Assembly: GCA_902573725.1 (NCBI GenBank)
Contig: CACGLE010000003.1
Location: 1 to 64,000 of the forward strand
Length of the DNA: 64,000 bases
Origin: an uncultured SAR116 cluster alpha proteobacterium
Lineage (GTDB): Bacteria > Pseudomonadota > Alphaproteobacteria > Puniceispirillales > Puniceispirillaceae
Reading direction: 5' to 3'
The position numbers and the translations under genes were made by a program. The notes beneath the pieces are model-generated. The model did not search any database, was not told the DNA's origin, and worked only from the letters and a program-made list of their open reading frames with translations. Position 1 is the first letter of the stretch; each line of letters starts with the position of its first letter. Positions 1 to 10,381 of the stretch are shown here, in pieces.

Positions 1-2378
1 TTGATGCGGTAAATAACTACAAAACAGCAATTGAAACTGGATTGCTGAAAATCATGTCCAAAATGGGGATATCTGTTTTATCATCGTACAGAGGTGGATA
101 TAATTTTGAGGCACTTGGGCTCTCACGTACCCTTGTTGTAGATTATTTTCCTTCAATGTCGTCCAGAATATCTGGTCTTGGATTAAATGGAATCCAAACC
201 CGAGTTTTGGAGATGCACCAGCGTGCTTTCTCAAACGAAGTTACATATCTACCAGTTGGAGGACAGTTCAAATATCGTAAGTCTGGTGAAGCTCATGCTT
301 TTGATGGCCAGGTGATTCATGCTATGCAACACGCCTGTAATACTGGTTCATACGATAGTTGGAAAAAATATGTGTCTATGGTCAGTCGGCAGGGACCAAT
401 AAATTTACGGGATTTATTAGATTTTACTCCAAAAAAGAAACCGATCTCTGTAGAGAAAGTGGAGAGTATAACCGATATAAGAAGGCGTCTAGTATCTCCA
501 GGTATAAGCCTAGGCGCATTGAGCCCAGAGGCGCACGAAACCCTTTCTATTGCAATGAACCGGATTGGTGCAAAATCTGATTCGGGAGAGGGGGGAGAAG
601 ATCCTGATAGATATCGTTTGCGTGAAAATGGAGATGACCCGTCTAGCGCGATTAAGCAGGTTGCGTCTGGTAGATTTGGGGTTACAGCAGAATATCTCAA
701 CAATTGTAAAGAGATAGAGATTAAAATAGCTCAAGGTGCTAAGCCCGGAGAAGGTGGACAGCTTCCAGGAATAAAGGTCAACAGTCTTATAGCCAGATTG
801 CGTCATTCTACTCCTGGTGTAACTCTAATTTCACCACCACCTCATCATGATATATATTCCATAGAGGACCTAGCGCAGCTGATTTATGATTTAAAACAAA
901 TTAATCCTGAAGCAAAAGTATGTGTTAAGTTAGTCGCGTCTACTGGTATTGGAACAATTGCGGCAGGAGTAGCTAAAGCAAAAGCCGATACAATCTTGAT
1001 TTCAGGACATGGTGGTGGAACGGGAGCAAGTCCACAAACTTCAATAAAATACGCCGGCATGCCATGGGAAATGGGACTTACAGAGGTACATCAGGTGCTC
1101 ACTATGAATGGGCTGAGAGAAACCGTTGTATTAAGAACTGATGGTGGTTTAAAAACAGGCCGAGACGTTGTCATGGCAGCAATTCTCGGTGCAGATGAAT
1201 ATGGTATTGGAACTTCTTCACTGCTTGCAATGGGATGTGTAATGGTTCGTCAGTGTCATGCAAACACCTGCCCTGTAGGCGTTTGTACACAAAGAGAAGA
1301 CTTACGCGCAAAATTTGAGGGAACGCCTGAAAAAGTTGTTCAATTGTTTACACATATTGCTGAGGAGGTAAGAGAGATCGTTGCCTCCCTTGGTTATAAG
1401 AACATTTCAGAGTTAATAGGTCGAACAGAATTACTTGCACAAGTCTCACGTGGGGACTCTGCCTTGGATGACTTAGATCTAAACCCGATCCTTGTACAGA
1501 CCGATGTTCAAGCAAAGCAACGTGGAGGTAACCGTGATGCAGAAAGAATGGAAGTTCCTGACACACTTGATGCACAAATGGTAAAAGATACGGAAAAAGC
1601 ACTTGTAACTGGCGGAAAAATGCAACTATCTTACAATATTGAAAATACTCAAAGAGCTATTGGTACAAGACTTTCATCGCATATTGTTCGTAAGTTTGGA
1701 CTTGCAGGCATGAAGCATGGTCAGATATCAGCTCGTCTACGTGGCTCTGCTGGACAGTCTTTGGGTGCATTTGCGACGCAAGGACTTCGCCTCGATATTA
1801 TTGGAGATGCAAATGATTACGTTGGTAAAGGACTATCAGGTGGAATGATAACAGTTCGTCCTTCAGCGGATTCTTCTTTTACAGCGTCAGAAAATACCAT
1901 AATTGGTAATACGGTTTTGTATGGAGCAACGAGTGGTATGCTATTCGCAGCAGGTCAGGCTGGAGAGCGTTTTTGTGTCCGAAACTCAGGTGCTACAGGT
2001 GTTGTAGAGGGTTGTGGTTCCAACGGTTGTGAATACATGACTGGAGGAAGCGCGGTAATTCTTGGACCTATTGGGTCAAATTTTGGTGCTGGTATGACGG
2101 GGGGCATGGCGTTTTTGTATGATCCAGAGGGTGATAGCCTTAAAGATTTTAATATTGAAACCTTGCATATTTCTCGTCTACAATCAGGATTTTGGAGTAA
2201 TAGCTTGTTAGAAATATTAAAACAACATGCGCGGGAAACTAATTCCGCAATAGCTAAGCGTCTTGTAAATGATTGGCTTTTGGAAATAGAAAATTTTTGG
2301 CATGTAGTCCCAACTGAGATACTTAATACGTTGGAGCCCCCATTGGACAGTGAAAATATCGTAGGTAAAATTGCTTAA
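1..2378 (+). CDS. gltB: Glutamate synthase large subunit, C-terminal part (5' end outside window)
   Basis: The frame is open from the window edge (first full codon at position 3), so 791 C-terminal residues of a protein of about 1500 are visible. GltB makes two glutamates from glutamine and 2-oxoglutarate. The FMN/synthase domain carries the Gly-rich segment GHGGGTGASP. Three cysteines spaced C-x5-C-x4-C (in CVMVRQCHANTCPVGVC) are the 3Fe-4S cluster ligands of the family. A Gly-rich beta-helix domain (GXGXG type) makes up the last 250 residues or so. The amidotransferase half is upstream of the window. No gltD follows; the next gene is a GNAT acetyltransferase, so the small subunit is either upstream or elsewhere. 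Confidence 0.97.
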   Translation, partial: DAVNNYKTAIETGLLKIMSKMGISVLSSYRGGYNFEALGLSRTLVVDYFPSMSSRISGLGLNGIQTRVLEMHQRAFSNEVTYLPVGGQFKYRKSGEAHAFDGQVIHAMQHACNTGSYDSWKKYVSMVSRQGPINLRDLLDFTPKKKPISVEKVESITDIRRRLVSPGISLGALSPEAHETLSIAMNRIGAKSDSGEGGEDPDRYRLRENGDDPSSAIKQVASGRFGVTAEYLNNCKEIEIKIAQGAKPGEGGQLPGIKVNSLIARLRHSTPGVTLISPPPHHDIYSIEDLAQLIYDLKQINPEAKVCVKLVASTGIGTIAAGVAKAKADTILISGHGGGTGASPQTSIKYAGMPWEMGLTEVHQVLTMNGLRETVVLRTDGGLKTGRDVVMAAILGADEYGIGTSSLLAMGCVMVRQCHANTCPVGVCTQREDLRAKFEGTPEKVVQLFTHIAEEVREIVASLGYKNISELIGRTELLAQVSRGDSALDDLDLNPILVQTDVQAKQRGGNRDAERMEVPDTLDAQMVKDTEKALVTGGKMQLSYNIENTQRAIGTRLSSHIVRKFGLAGMKHGQISARLRGSAGQSLGAFATQGLRLDIIGDANDYVGKGLSGGMITVRPSADSSFTASENTIIGNTVLYGATSGMLFAAGQAGERFCVRNSGATGVVEGCGSNGCEYMTGGSAVILGPIGSNFGAGMTGGMAFLYDPEGDSLKDFNIETLHISRLQSGFWSNSLLEILKQHARETNSAIAKRLVNDWLLEIENFWHVVPTEILNTLEPPLDSENIVGKIA

Positions 2379-2390
2379 GAACGCCTATTG

Positions 2391-2927
2391 ATGCCGGAGA
2401 GGTTCGTTATACGAGGTTATCTTCACCGAGATAAATCCGCTGTAAAACGATTAACAGAGGAGGCTTTTGGCCCCGCGCATCAAAAACGATCTGTTTGGAA
2501 TTTAAGAAAAGCAAAACCAATCATTAGACTGGGATTAATCGTTGAAGATATGAACATAGCATCTTTCGATAGTTATGGTCAGAATGGGAGAATAGTTGGG
2601 AGTTTACAATTTTGGCCTATTAGAATTGCAGACTTTCCATCTCTTCTTCTTGGCCCACTTGCAGTTAAACAGCATTTAAGGGGTCTTGGTGTAGGCCGAT
2701 TGCTTATTGAAGAATCATTAAAAAAAATACAGAAAAGCAATTGGCATTTTTGTATTGTTTCTGGAGAACCAGATTATTATCCTAAGTTCGGATTTAAACC
2801 CATTCCTAAGAATTTAATTTGGCCTGGTCCGATTGAAAGACAGAGGCTACAATATATTAATTTAGGATATTCCAAATTAGAAACATTATCCAACCGACCA
2901 TTGCATATCTTGTCAGAAATTTCATGA
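2391..2927 (+). CDS. GNAT family N-acetyltransferase
   Basis: A 178-residue protein with the GNAT fold. The acetyl-CoA binding stretch is LAVKQHLRGLGVGRLLIEE, which matches motif A (R/Q-x-x-G-x-G/A). It is followed by the segment GEPDYYPKFGFKP, typical of the YhbS-like branch. The substrate cannot be read from the sequence. I prefer the ATG at 2391 over the TTG one codon earlier. The start is 12 bases after the gltB stop, so it is probably read through from gltB, although no strong ribosome binding site is visible. Confidence 0.85.
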   Translation: MPERFVIRGYLHRDKSAVKRLTEEAFGPAHQKRSVWNLRKAKPIIRLGLIVEDMNIASFDSYGQNGRIVGSLQFWPIRIADFPSLLLGPLAVKQHLRGLGVGRLLIEESLKKIQKSNWHFCIVSGEPDYYPKFGFKPIPKNLIWPGPIERQRLQYINLGYSKLETLSNRPLHILSEIS

Positions 2928-2969
2928 GATTATATGGTATCGTGACGTTAGATTAGACAAATTTATTAA

Positions 2970-3647
2970 ATGCATTATAAATCTCAATTACACCATTTTA
3001 CATTATCAGCAGCAAGTAGACTCATTCGACTTCAGCTTGCAGAATATCAATATGATTTTACATTAATTAATCATTTTCCTTGGAAAAGAGACGAGAATTT
3101 TCTTGCTATTAACCCCTCTGGTTCATTGCCGGTTTTTCAATTCAATAATGATGTTATTATATCTGGGTCGAGAGCAATTAGTGAATGGATAGAAGAAACA
3201 ACGGCCACGTCGAGACTACTTGCAGGCTCAAGCATGCATCGAGCAGAAATAAGACGTTTGTTAGATTGGTTTGAAGATAAATTTTACTATGAGGTTGGTT
3301 TGCCGCTCTTGCATGAGAGGGTGATCAAGCGATTTGAGAGCGGTGCAGATGCCTCTTCGGAAATCATTCGAACAGCACTTGCGAATGCACAAGTGCATCT
3401 TGAATATCTAAATTGGTTAGCTGACCAAAATAGCTGGCTTGTAGGCACACAGCTATCTCTAGCTGATTTTTCCGCAGCTGCTCATATTTCTATAATGGAT
3501 TATTTTGGTGATATTCAATGGGATAAATACCCAGCGGCGGCTTCGTGGTATATGAAGATTAAATCTCGACCTTGTTTTCATGCTCTTTTAAGTGACCAGC
3601 TTATGGGTGTTACACCCTCTTCTCATTACGCAGAACTTGATTTCTAG
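2970..3647 (+). CDS. Glutathione S-transferase family protein
   Basis: 225 residues with the two-domain GST layout. The N-terminal thioredoxin-like domain contains NPSGSLPVFQF (cis-Pro loop) and ISGSRAISEWIEE, the glutathione gamma-glutamyl contact region (usually E-S, here G-S). An all-helical C-terminal domain follows with WLVGTQLSLADFSAAAHISI, which matches the N-capping box and hydrophobic staple of GSTs. It probably conjugates glutathione or acts as a thiol transferase; the substrate is unknown. It lies 42 bases after the GNAT gene on the same strand and converges on the alpha/beta hydrolase. The 84 bases between them hold no clear terminator. Confidence 0.88.
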   Translation: MHYKSQLHHFTLSAASRLIRLQLAEYQYDFTLINHFPWKRDENFLAINPSGSLPVFQFNNDVIISGSRAISEWIEETTATSRLLAGSSMHRAEIRRLLDWFEDKFYYEVGLPLLHERVIKRFESGADASSEIIRTALANAQVHLEYLNWLADQNSWLVGTQLSLADFSAAAHISIMDYFGDIQWDKYPAAASWYMKIKSRPCFHALLSDQLMGVTPSSHYAELDF

Positions 3648-3731
3648 ATTTTTTGATATTTGAAGAAGCTTAAATTGTTTTTTACTTTATTTTGAAAGAT
3701 TTATTCTAGTATTTTTTTATCGGTTCTATTT

Positions 3732-4508
3732 TTAGGAAGTCAGTTCTTCAAGGCTGTTGATAAGCGAATTTATTTGTTCAGGGTTTGAGTATCGATGATT
3801 AGCTGTTTTATCGAGTTGAATTTTAACATTGTTTGAGCATAGCTTTTCTGCTATTTCTAGAGATGTTTGCCATGGAACTTCTTCATCAAGTAAACCATGA
3901 TGTAAAATAGCTCGGCCATAAAATCCAATATCATTCTCTAAAATTAGGTGTTTTTTAGCTTCTTGAATAAGTTGGAAGGGATACTTTACCTTTGTTTTGT
4001 CGTAAGGATTAGGAATTGTTAAAACACCTTGTTTACGGAATTCATTCTTTTGTGTTTCATTCAAGGTTTCCCAAATTAGAGACTTAGTAAAATCAGGTGC
4101 TGCCGCTATTCCAATTAGACTATCTATTTTTTCCAGACGATATTTGCAGAGAGAGAGCATAAGCCAACCACCAAGAGATGAACCAATCAAAATTTGTTTT
4201 TTGTTAATTATCTTATCGAAAATATCGCAACTATCTTCGATCCATTGACCTACGGTAGCAGACATTATATCCCCTCCGCTTTGACCATGCCCATATAAAT
4301 CAAATCTAGTAAATTCTATTTTGTTTCGGATTGACCATTCCATAATCGCTTCTGCTTTACTTCCAAACATGTCAGAACCGTGACCATGGAGAAATAGTAT
4401 TCCAATCTTATCTGTTGAAGGATTTTTCGGCATGTATTGTTGGTAGGCAATTTCATAGCCACGCGTCGTTGGTAACATTTTTATATCTATCAAATGATTG
4501 GCTTTCAT
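3732..4508 (-). CDS. Alpha/beta hydrolase
   Basis: 258 residues with an alpha/beta hydrolase core. The oxyanion-hole region is FLHGHGSDMFG, the nucleophile elbow GSSLGGW supplies the serine, an acid (HHGLLDEEVP) follows, and a late histidine sits in KTANHRYSNPEQ. This spacing fits the small esterase/acyl-peptidase type of serine hydrolase often annotated as 2-hydroxymuconic semialdehyde hydrolase-like or serine aminopeptidase S33. No signal peptide is visible, so it is probably cytoplasmic. It is divergent from the glycosyltransferase across a 146-base AT-rich gap that must hold both promoters. The substrate is not predictable. Confidence 0.85.
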   Translation of the reverse strand: MKANHLIDIKMLPTTRGYEIAYQQYMPKNPSTDKIGILFLHGHGSDMFGSKAEAIMEWSIRNKIEFTRFDLYGHGQSGGDIMSATVGQWIEDSCDIFDKIINKKQILIGSSLGGWLMLSLCKYRLEKIDSLIGIAAAPDFTKSLIWETLNETQKNEFRKQGVLTIPNPYDKTKVKYPFQLIQEAKKHLILENDIGFYGRAILHHGLLDEEVPWQTSLEIAEKLCSNNVKIQLDKTANHRYSNPEQINSLINSLEELTS

Positions 4509-4654
4509 AATCGATGCTTTTTTATTATAGTAATAATTTCGTTTTTGACTTCAGCGTTATTTAATATTCATATTGCCTAAATTATTTACTAAGCTTAAAA
4601 ATATTTTTGTAATTAATGTTATGTAGGCTTTGCTCATAAGAAATCTATCTTAAT

Positions 4655-5842
4655 ATGTCACAAAAAACAAACTTGATTAGACCAGTTATTGCTCAAATAA
4701 TACCAGCGTTAAGCAATGGTGGGGTAGAAAGGGGAACTATTGAGACCGCTCAGGCAATTAGTGACGTTGGGTGGAATCCTATTGTAATTAGTTCAGGTGG
4801 CATGCTCGAATCTCAATTGAAACGGGCTGGCGCAAAACATTTTACTCTTCCTGTAGATAAAAAAAATCCAATCTCTTGGCAATTTACAAAAATTAAATTA
4901 CAAAAAATTTTAAAAAGTGAAAATGTTGATATTGTGCATATTCGCTCAAGAGTTCCCGCGTGGATAGGTCTTCCTGTCGCAAAAGTCCTTGATATACCTA
5001 CTGTTTCGACAATACATGGAAAGTTCGAGGCATATAACTTATTGAAACGAGCATATAATAAACAAATGCTTAAAGCCGATGAAATTATTGCAATATCAAA
5101 ATTTACTAAATCTGTAATTGAGCGTCAGTTTCCTAAATTATTGCCTAGTATATCTCTAAATGTAATTCATAGGGGCGTTGATACTTCAGTATTCAACCCA
5201 ATTAACGTTACGCAACAACGGATTATTAATGAAGCAGAAAGAATTGGATTACCAGATGATTTGCCTGTAGTTATGTTGCCTGCTCGTCCTTCGAGTTGGA
5301 AAGGACATCTTATCTTGCTGCGTGCACTTGCTCGGCTGGAACATTTGCGAGTTGCAATTGTATTATTGGGAGCAGGGGACTTTAATACTGGATATGCTGA
5401 AATGTTGGAGAAAACATCAGTTGAATTGGGGCTTGGCGCGAATGTAAGAATTACAACTTCATCGAGGGATATGCCAGCTGCCTTAATGTTAGCCGATGTT
5501 GTTGTAATGCCTTCTATTCATCCAGAGCCATTCGGAAGGATTGCGATTGAGGCACAAGCAATGGGAAGGCCAGTTATAGCATTTGACCATGGAGGTGCAA
5601 GAGAGACTATTTTAGAGGGAAAAACAGGATGGCTCGCAAAGCCAAATGATATTGATAGCTTATCTGAAAATCTTAAGACAGCTTTAAGTATTTCTAAGTC
5701 AAAAAGAAATGAATTATCTGATTTGGCACAATCTAGTGTAAAACGACGATTTAGTGTCAGGAAAATGACCAACTCAACTTTAGAAATTTATCGAAAACTT
5801 CTTCTCAAAAAGGGCTTTTCTCCACTTGTTTTAGGAAAGTGA
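4655..5842 (+). CDS. Glycosyltransferase family 4 (GT-B fold)
   Basis: 395 residues. The N-terminal Rossmann half begins with IPALSNGGVERGTIETA, the usual acceptor-side Gly-rich loop of GT4 enzymes. The C-terminal half contains ARPSSWKGHLILLRAL and the donor-binding E-x7-E motif region PEPFGRIAIEAQAMGRPVIA. It probably transfers a sugar from a nucleotide-sugar onto a lipid or polysaccharide precursor. No other surface-polysaccharide genes flank it; it sits alone just upstream of thrS, 54 bases away on the same strand. The acceptor and sugar are unknown. Confidence 0.9.
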   Translation: MSQKTNLIRPVIAQIIPALSNGGVERGTIETAQAISDVGWNPIVISSGGMLESQLKRAGAKHFTLPVDKKNPISWQFTKIKLQKILKSENVDIVHIRSRVPAWIGLPVAKVLDIPTVSTIHGKFEAYNLLKRAYNKQMLKADEIIAISKFTKSVIERQFPKLLPSISLNVIHRGVDTSVFNPINVTQQRIINEAERIGLPDDLPVVMLPARPSSWKGHLILLRALARLEHLRVAIVLLGAGDFNTGYAEMLEKTSVELGLGANVRITTSSRDMPAALMLADVVVMPSIHPEPFGRIAIEAQAMGRPVIAFDHGGARETILEGKTGWLAKPNDIDSLSENLKTALSISKSKRNELSDLAQSSVKRRFSVRKMTNSTLEIYRKLLLKKGFSPLVLGK

Positions 5843-5896
5843 ACAAGTTAAATTCTCGTAAGTATTTTTTTAGTCTTGATAAAGGGATAAAATTTG

Positions 5897-7828
5897 ATGC
5901 TAAAAATAGCTCTACCAGATGGGTCTGAGCGGCACTACAATGCTCCAGTAACAGCGGCTCAAATTGCAGCTGACATTGGTTCTGGTCTCGCAAAAGCAGC
6001 TATTGCCGCTGTTGTAAATGGTGAAAATTGGGATATAAACAGAGTCATTAATGTAGATAGTGAAATCCGTTTGATTACTTTTAAAGATGATTATTCTCTT
6101 GAGCTGATTAGACATGATTGCGCCCACATTTTAGCAGAGGCTGTGTTAGAGCTATTTCCTGAAACACAAGTTACTATAGGGCCTGCGATTGAAACCGGTT
6201 TTTATTATGATTTTTACAGAAAAAGTCCTTTCAGCACCGATGATTTAGCAACTATAGAGCAGAGAATGCATGAAATAGTGGACCGCGACGAAGAAATCAC
6301 CCGTGGTGAATGGAGCAGAGAAGAAGCAATCCGCTTTTACAAAGATCGTAATGAGCCTTTCAAAATTGAATTAGTAGACGCAATCCCTGAAAAAGAAACA
6401 GTCAGTTACTACCAGCAAGGAAAATTTATTGACCTCTGTAGAGGTCCACACATGGTCTCCACAAAAAAAGTTGGCCATGCATTTAAGCTAATGAAAGTTG
6501 CTGGGGCTTATTGGCGCGGGGACTCTAACAATCCAATGCTGCAGAGAATTTACGGAACTGCGTTTGCAAGTCAAGCGGACCTTCAAGCGTATTTGAATAT
6601 GTTGGAAGAGGCTGAAAAAAGAGACCATAGAAAATTAGGTAAAGCGCTGAATTTATTTCATATGCAGGAAGAAGCCACTGGTTCGATTTTTTGGCATCCA
6701 AATGGTTGGACACTTTTTCGTGAAATAGAAAATTATATAAGAAGACGACTTGCTACTGAGAATTATAAGGAAGTAAAAACCCCTCAAATGATAGATAGAA
6801 GCTTATGGGAAGCATCTGGACATTGGGAAAAATTTGGTGAGAACATGTTCACCGCAAATACACAAGAAGACAAAACCTTGGCACTAAAACCAATGAATTG
6901 TCCTGGGCATGTGCAAATTTATCGACAGGGAGTAAAATCCTATCGTGATTTACCTCTTCGTATGTCAGAATTTGGTTCTTGTCATAGAAATGAGCCATCT
7001 GGTGCCTTGCATGGTATTATGAGAGTAAGAGCTTTTACTCAAGATGATGCACATATTTTTTGCACGGAGGAGCAAATTAATTCAGAATCTGTCGCTTTTT
7101 GTAATTTGTTAAAGGATATTTATAAGGATTTTGGATTTTCAAACATAAGAGTAAAATTTTCGGATCGTCCTGAAGTTCGAGCCGGTGATGATGCGACATG
7201 GGATAAAGCGGAACAAGCTCTAACTTCAGCAACTCAGGCTGCGGGTATAGAAACTTCCTCAAATCCTGGAGAGGGTGCATTCTATGGCCCTAAATTGGAA
7301 TTTGTGTTAACTGATGCTATTGGTCGTGATTGGCAATGTGGTACGTTGCAAGTTGATTTTATTTTACCAGAAAGACTTGATGCAGAATATGTTGATGAGG
7401 ACGGGCTCCGGAAACGTCCTGTGATGTTACATCGTGCTATTTTAGGGTCGCTAGAGAGATGGATTGGAATTTTAATTGAACAGTATTCTGGAAAAATGCC
7501 TGCTTGGTTATCGCCTGTCCAAGTTGTTATCGCTCCAATCACTGAGACGACGAATAATTATGCAAAATTTATTTATCAATTATTAGAAGATTCTGGATTA
7601 AGGGTGGATATCGACCTTAGGAACGAGAAAATCGGCTACAAGATCAGAGAACATAGCACTTCAAAGGTTCCTTTTATTCTTGCCGTTGGTGCTCGAGAGG
7701 AAGAAGCCAAAACTGTCGCATTACGTCAATTAGGTTCGCAAAACCAAGAGGTTATGACACTTGATAAAGTTTCTTCATTTCTTCAATCACAATGTATGCC
7801 ACCTGATTTATTAAATAATATTAAATAA
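5897..7828 (+). CDS. thrS: Threonine--tRNA ligase
   Basis: 643 residues, the normal family length. Domains in order: TGS (residues 1-60, [10 protein letters not shown]...), the editing/SAD domain with the HxxxH pair in [10 protein letters not shown], the class II catalytic core and the C-terminal anticodon-binding domain. The zinc-binding cysteine is in [12 protein letters not shown]. Class II motif 2 is around [14 protein letters not shown] and motif 3 includes [12 protein letters not shown] prefer the ATG at 5897 over the TTG one codon earlier; AAAGGG at 5881 is a usable ribosome binding site. It heads the classic translation block with infC, rpmI, rplT and pheST. Confidence 0.98.
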   Translation: MLKIALPDGSERHYNAPVTAAQIAADIGSGLAKAAIAAVVNGENWDINRVINVDSEIRLITFKDDYSLELIRHDCAHILAEAVLELFPETQVTIGPAIETGFYYDFYRKSPFSTDDLATIEQRMHEIVDRDEEITRGEWSREEAIRFYKDRNEPFKIELVDAIPEKETVSYYQQGKFIDLCRGPHMVSTKKVGHAFKLMKVAGAYWRGDSNNPMLQRIYGTAFASQADLQAYLNMLEEAEKRDHRKLGKALNLFHMQEEATGSIFWHPNGWTLFREIENYIRRRLATENYKEVKTPQMIDRSLWEASGHWEKFGENMFTANTQEDKTLALKPMNCPGHVQIYRQGVKSYRDLPLRMSEFGSCHRNEPSGALHGIMRVRAFTQDDAHIFCTEEQINSESVAFCNLLKDIYKDFGFSNIRVKFSDRPEVRAGDDATWDKAEQALTSATQAAGIETSSNPGEGAFYGPKLEFVLTDAIGRDWQCGTLQVDFILPERLDAEYVDEDGLRKRPVMLHRAILGSLERWIGILIEQYSGKMPAWLSPVQVVIAPITETTNNYAKFIYQLLEDSGLRVDIDLRNEKIGYKIREHSTSKVPFILAVGAREEEAKTVALRQLGSQNQEVMTLDKVSSFLQSQCMPPDLLNNIK

Positions 7829-7934
7829 GAAAAATCGCTTACTTGCAATCGAATACATTTCAACGTATGACTAAACAATTAGAGCCTAGTTAATATAATT
7901 AGTGTTAACAGGTTGAAAACTTTCGATAACTATT

Positions 7935-8483
7935 ATGGAGAATTCAATAGTACGTACAAGACAAGAAATGCCATCTTCATCAGATGGTCCGCGAATAAAT
8001 GAAATGATTAATTCTCGGTCCGTTAGATGTATCGATCCAGATGGCGAACAACTTGGAATATTATCCATCGATGAAGCAATGAATAAAGCTGAAGAACTAG
8101 GGCTTGACCTAGTTGAACTCCAGCCTAATGCCGACCCTCCCGTTTGTAAAATACTCGATTATGGTAAACATAAATACCAAGCTCAAAAACGTGCTAACGA
8201 AGCGCGAAAAAAACAAAAAATAATAGAAGTTAAGGAAATCAAGCTACGGCCTAATATCGACCAGCATGATTATCAAGTAAAAATGAAAGCCGTCCGAAAG
8301 TTTATTGATGGAGGCGATAAGGTGAAAATCACATTGAGGTTTAGAGGCCGTGAAATGGCACACGTTGAACTTGGAACAGATTTGTTGTCTCGCGTTCAGG
8401 AAGATATAGATGATTTTGCAAAAATAGAGTCTATGCCTAAGATGGAAGGTCGACAAATGACAATGATACTTGCTCCTAAGTGA
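7935..8483 (+). CDS. infC: Translation initiation factor IF-3
   Basis: 182 residues with both IF-3 domains. The N-domain has [20 protein letters not shown] and [20 protein letters not shown]. The C-domain has [15 protein letters not shown] and [20 protein letters not shown]. It binds the 30S subunit and checks the start codon and initiator tRNA. Many infC genes start on a rare codon; here an ATG at 7935 adds a short acidic leader before the conserved R-I-N. Because there is no strong Shine-Dalgarno sequence, a non-AUG start closer to that motif cannot be excluded. Its position between thrS and rpmI is conserved. Confidence 0.97.
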   Translation: MENSIVRTRQEMPSSSDGPRINEMINSRSVRCIDPDGEQLGILSIDEAMNKAEELGLDLVELQPNADPPVCKILDYGKHKYQAQKRANEARKKQKIIEVKEIKLRPNIDQHDYQVKMKAVRKFIDGGDKVKITLRFRGREMAHVELGTDLLSRVQEDIDDFAKIESMPKMEGRQMTMILAPK

Positions 8484-8645
8484 CGATTTCTCCGTCAAGC
8501 TCATTTCAGCTAAACTCTTAATCTGAAGGTTTACTTCTTTTATAGAGAAATATCCTGCTATATGACGGTTAAATTATCATTGCTTTTATCGTGTTCAGCT
8601 AGTATAAACCCGGAATTGTAAGTCGAGTATAGGCCATGAAAGGGC

Positions 8646-8660
8646 ATGCCTTGCCGGCAT
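8646..8660 (+). promoter_or_regulatory. Small hairpin in the rpmI-rplT leader
   Basis: ATGCC at 8646-8650 pairs with GGCAT at 8656-8660 around a five-base loop. TAATTTTTG follows, 33 bases before the rpmI start. The infC-rpmI gap (8484-8693) is the usual site of L20 autogenous control in other bacteria, so this may be a leader structure or a weak terminator. The stem is short and the call is tentative. The rest of that gap shows nothing else I can name. Confidence 0.25.
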
Positions 8661-8693
8661 TAATTTTTGTAAATAATAAGAAATGAGGATAAA

Positions 8694-8891
8694 ATGCCCA
8701 AACTAAAAACTAAGAGTGGTGCAAAAAAGCGGTTCTCTCTTACAGCTAAAGGAAAAGTTCGCGGTTCAGCAGCTTTTCTAAGTCACAATTTACGAAGGCG
8801 TTCTCAAAAAATGAAAAGACAAGCTCGGGGAACGATGATACTTCATCCCGCCGATGCGAAGATAGTGAAGGGATTTCTTCCCTACGCCTAA
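8694..8891 (+). CDS. rpmI: 50S ribosomal protein L35
   Basis: 65 residues, highly basic, with the family signature MPKLKTKSGAKKRFSLTAKG at the start and the family's usual C-terminal region ending in FLPYA. It is a component of the large ribosomal subunit. A good ribosome binding site (GAGGA, 8684-8688) precedes the ATG. rplT follows 23 bases downstream and is clearly co-transcribed. Confidence 0.98.
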   Translation: MPKLKTKSGAKKRFSLTAKGKVRGSAAFLSHNLRRRSQKMKRQARGTMILHPADAKIVKGFLPYA

Positions 8892-8914
8892 ATTAGCTAA
8901 ATAGGAGAAGTGCA

Positions 8915-9271
8915 ATGGCTCGTGTGAGTAGAGGTACGACGACACATGCTCGTCATCGTAAAGTAATTAAGGCCGCCAAAGGTTATTATGGTCGCCGCAA
9001 AAACACATTTAAGGTTGCAAAGCAAGCAGTCGATAAAGCTAGGCAATATGCATATCGCGATAGACGGGTACGTAAACGTGAATTCAGGGCATTATGGATA
9101 CAAAGAATAAATGCGGCGGCCCGGGTCCATGGGGTTACCTACTCAACGCTTATGGGTGGTCTCATAAAGGCAGGTGTTGAAGTAGACAGGAAGATGCTTG
9201 CAGACCTAGCAGTTCATGAGCCTACAGCATTTGCGGAATTAGTTGCGATATCACAGAAAGCTGCAAGTTAG
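8915..9271 (+). CDS. rplT: 50S ribosomal protein L20
   Basis: 118 residues, the standard length. It opens with [20 protein letters not shown] and continues with the [16 protein letters not shown] and [20 protein letters not shown] segments characteristic of L20. The protein helps early 50S assembly and, in other bacteria, represses its own operon by binding leader RNA. AGGAG lies about 9 bases before the ATG. pheS starts 23 bases after its stop. Confidence 0.99.
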   Translation: MARVSRGTTTHARHRKVIKAAKGYYGRRKNTFKVAKQAVDKARQYAYRDRRVRKREFRALWIQRINAAARVHGVTYSTLMGGLIKAGVEVDRKMLADLAVHEPTAFAELVAISQKAAS

Positions 9272-9294
9272 TAGGATTGGCTCCTGATAGTATT

Positions 9295-10368
9295 ATGGCA
9301 GATATAAATTATCTAAAGGAAAAATTTCTTAGTGATATAAGTCAAGCAAGTGATTTAGAACAGCTTAACGAAATTAAAATAGCAGCTTTGGGGAAGAAAG
9401 GTGCAATATCGGAAGAGCTTTCCAAACTCGGTAAGATGGCTGCTGATGCAAGAAAAGAGGTGGGTCAAATTATAAATTCTGTAAAGCAGGATTTAAATTT
9501 CGCGCTAACAGAGAGACATGCGACTTTAGCAAAGCAGGCATTAGAAAATAAACTGGAAACCGAGAAAATTGATGTTTCATTACCTTCAAGACCCTCAGTG
9601 CACGCCAAAATACATCCTCTTTCTAGAACAATGGAAGAAATCTCCGCGATTTTCTCTGATATGGGTTTTGTTATTGCTGAGGGCCCTGAAATAGAGACTG
9701 ACGAACATAATTTCACGGCACTTAATATACCTCCTGAACATCCTGCGAGACAAGAACACGATACTTTTTATTTAAAACCTGATGAGTCAGGTGAGCGACC
9801 CGTGCTTAGAACGCATACATCACCTGTTCAAATAAGAACAATGCGTTCTAAAGAACCTCCAATTAGAATCATTGTCCCTGGTCGGACTTACCGGTCAGAT
9901 CATGATGCAACCCATTCTCCAATGTTTCATCAATGTGAAGGATTAGTGATTGGGCCAAATATCCATATGGGACATCTGAAGGCGACATTAATTGATTTCT
10001 GTCGAAGCTTTTTTGGAGTAGTGGAATTGCCGGTCAGATTTCGCCCAAGCTATTTTCCGTTTACAGAACCCTCAGCAGAGGTGGATATAGGATGTAGTAG
10101 AGAGGATGGTGGGTTAAAGATTGGAGCAGGTGATGATTGGCTAGAGATTCTTGGAAGTGGAATGGTTAATCCTCGTGTGCTCGAAAATTGTGGGTATGAT
10201 CCCTCTACTACTCAGGGCTTCGCATTTGGGATGGGTGTTGAAAGGCTTGCAATGCTGAAATACGGTATACCTGACTTACGTACTTTTTATGACTCGGATT
10301 TGCGCTGGTTGCATCATTATGGTTTCATGCCTCATGATGTGGCAGGTTTACACACCGGCATAGTGTAG
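9295..10368 (+). CDS. pheS: Phenylalanine--tRNA ligase alpha subunit
   Basis: 357 residues. An N-terminal coiled-coil arm (residues 1-90, including ALGKKGAISEELSKLGKM) precedes the class II catalytic core. Motif 2 is at PGRTYRSDHDATHSPMFHQ and motif 3 is in GFAFGMGVERLAMLKYGIPD. It forms the alpha2-beta2 enzyme with PheT. An in-frame TTG at 9277 would add six residues, but the ATG at 9295 fits family N-termini better. pheT follows after 13 bases. Confidence 0.98.
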   Translation: MADINYLKEKFLSDISQASDLEQLNEIKIAALGKKGAISEELSKLGKMAADARKEVGQIINSVKQDLNFALTERHATLAKQALENKLETEKIDVSLPSRPSVHAKIHPLSRTMEEISAIFSDMGFVIAEGPEIETDEHNFTALNIPPEHPARQEHDTFYLKPDESGERPVLRTHTSPVQIRTMRSKEPPIRIIVPGRTYRSDHDATHSPMFHQCEGLVIGPNIHMGHLKATLIDFCRSFFGVVELPVRFRPSYFPFTEPSAEVDIGCSREDGGLKIGAGDDWLEILGSGMVNPRVLENCGYDPSTTQGFAFGMGVERLAMLKYGIPDLRTFYDSDLRWLHHYGFMPHDVAGLHTGIV

Positions 10369-10381
10369 GGGGAGTGACCAA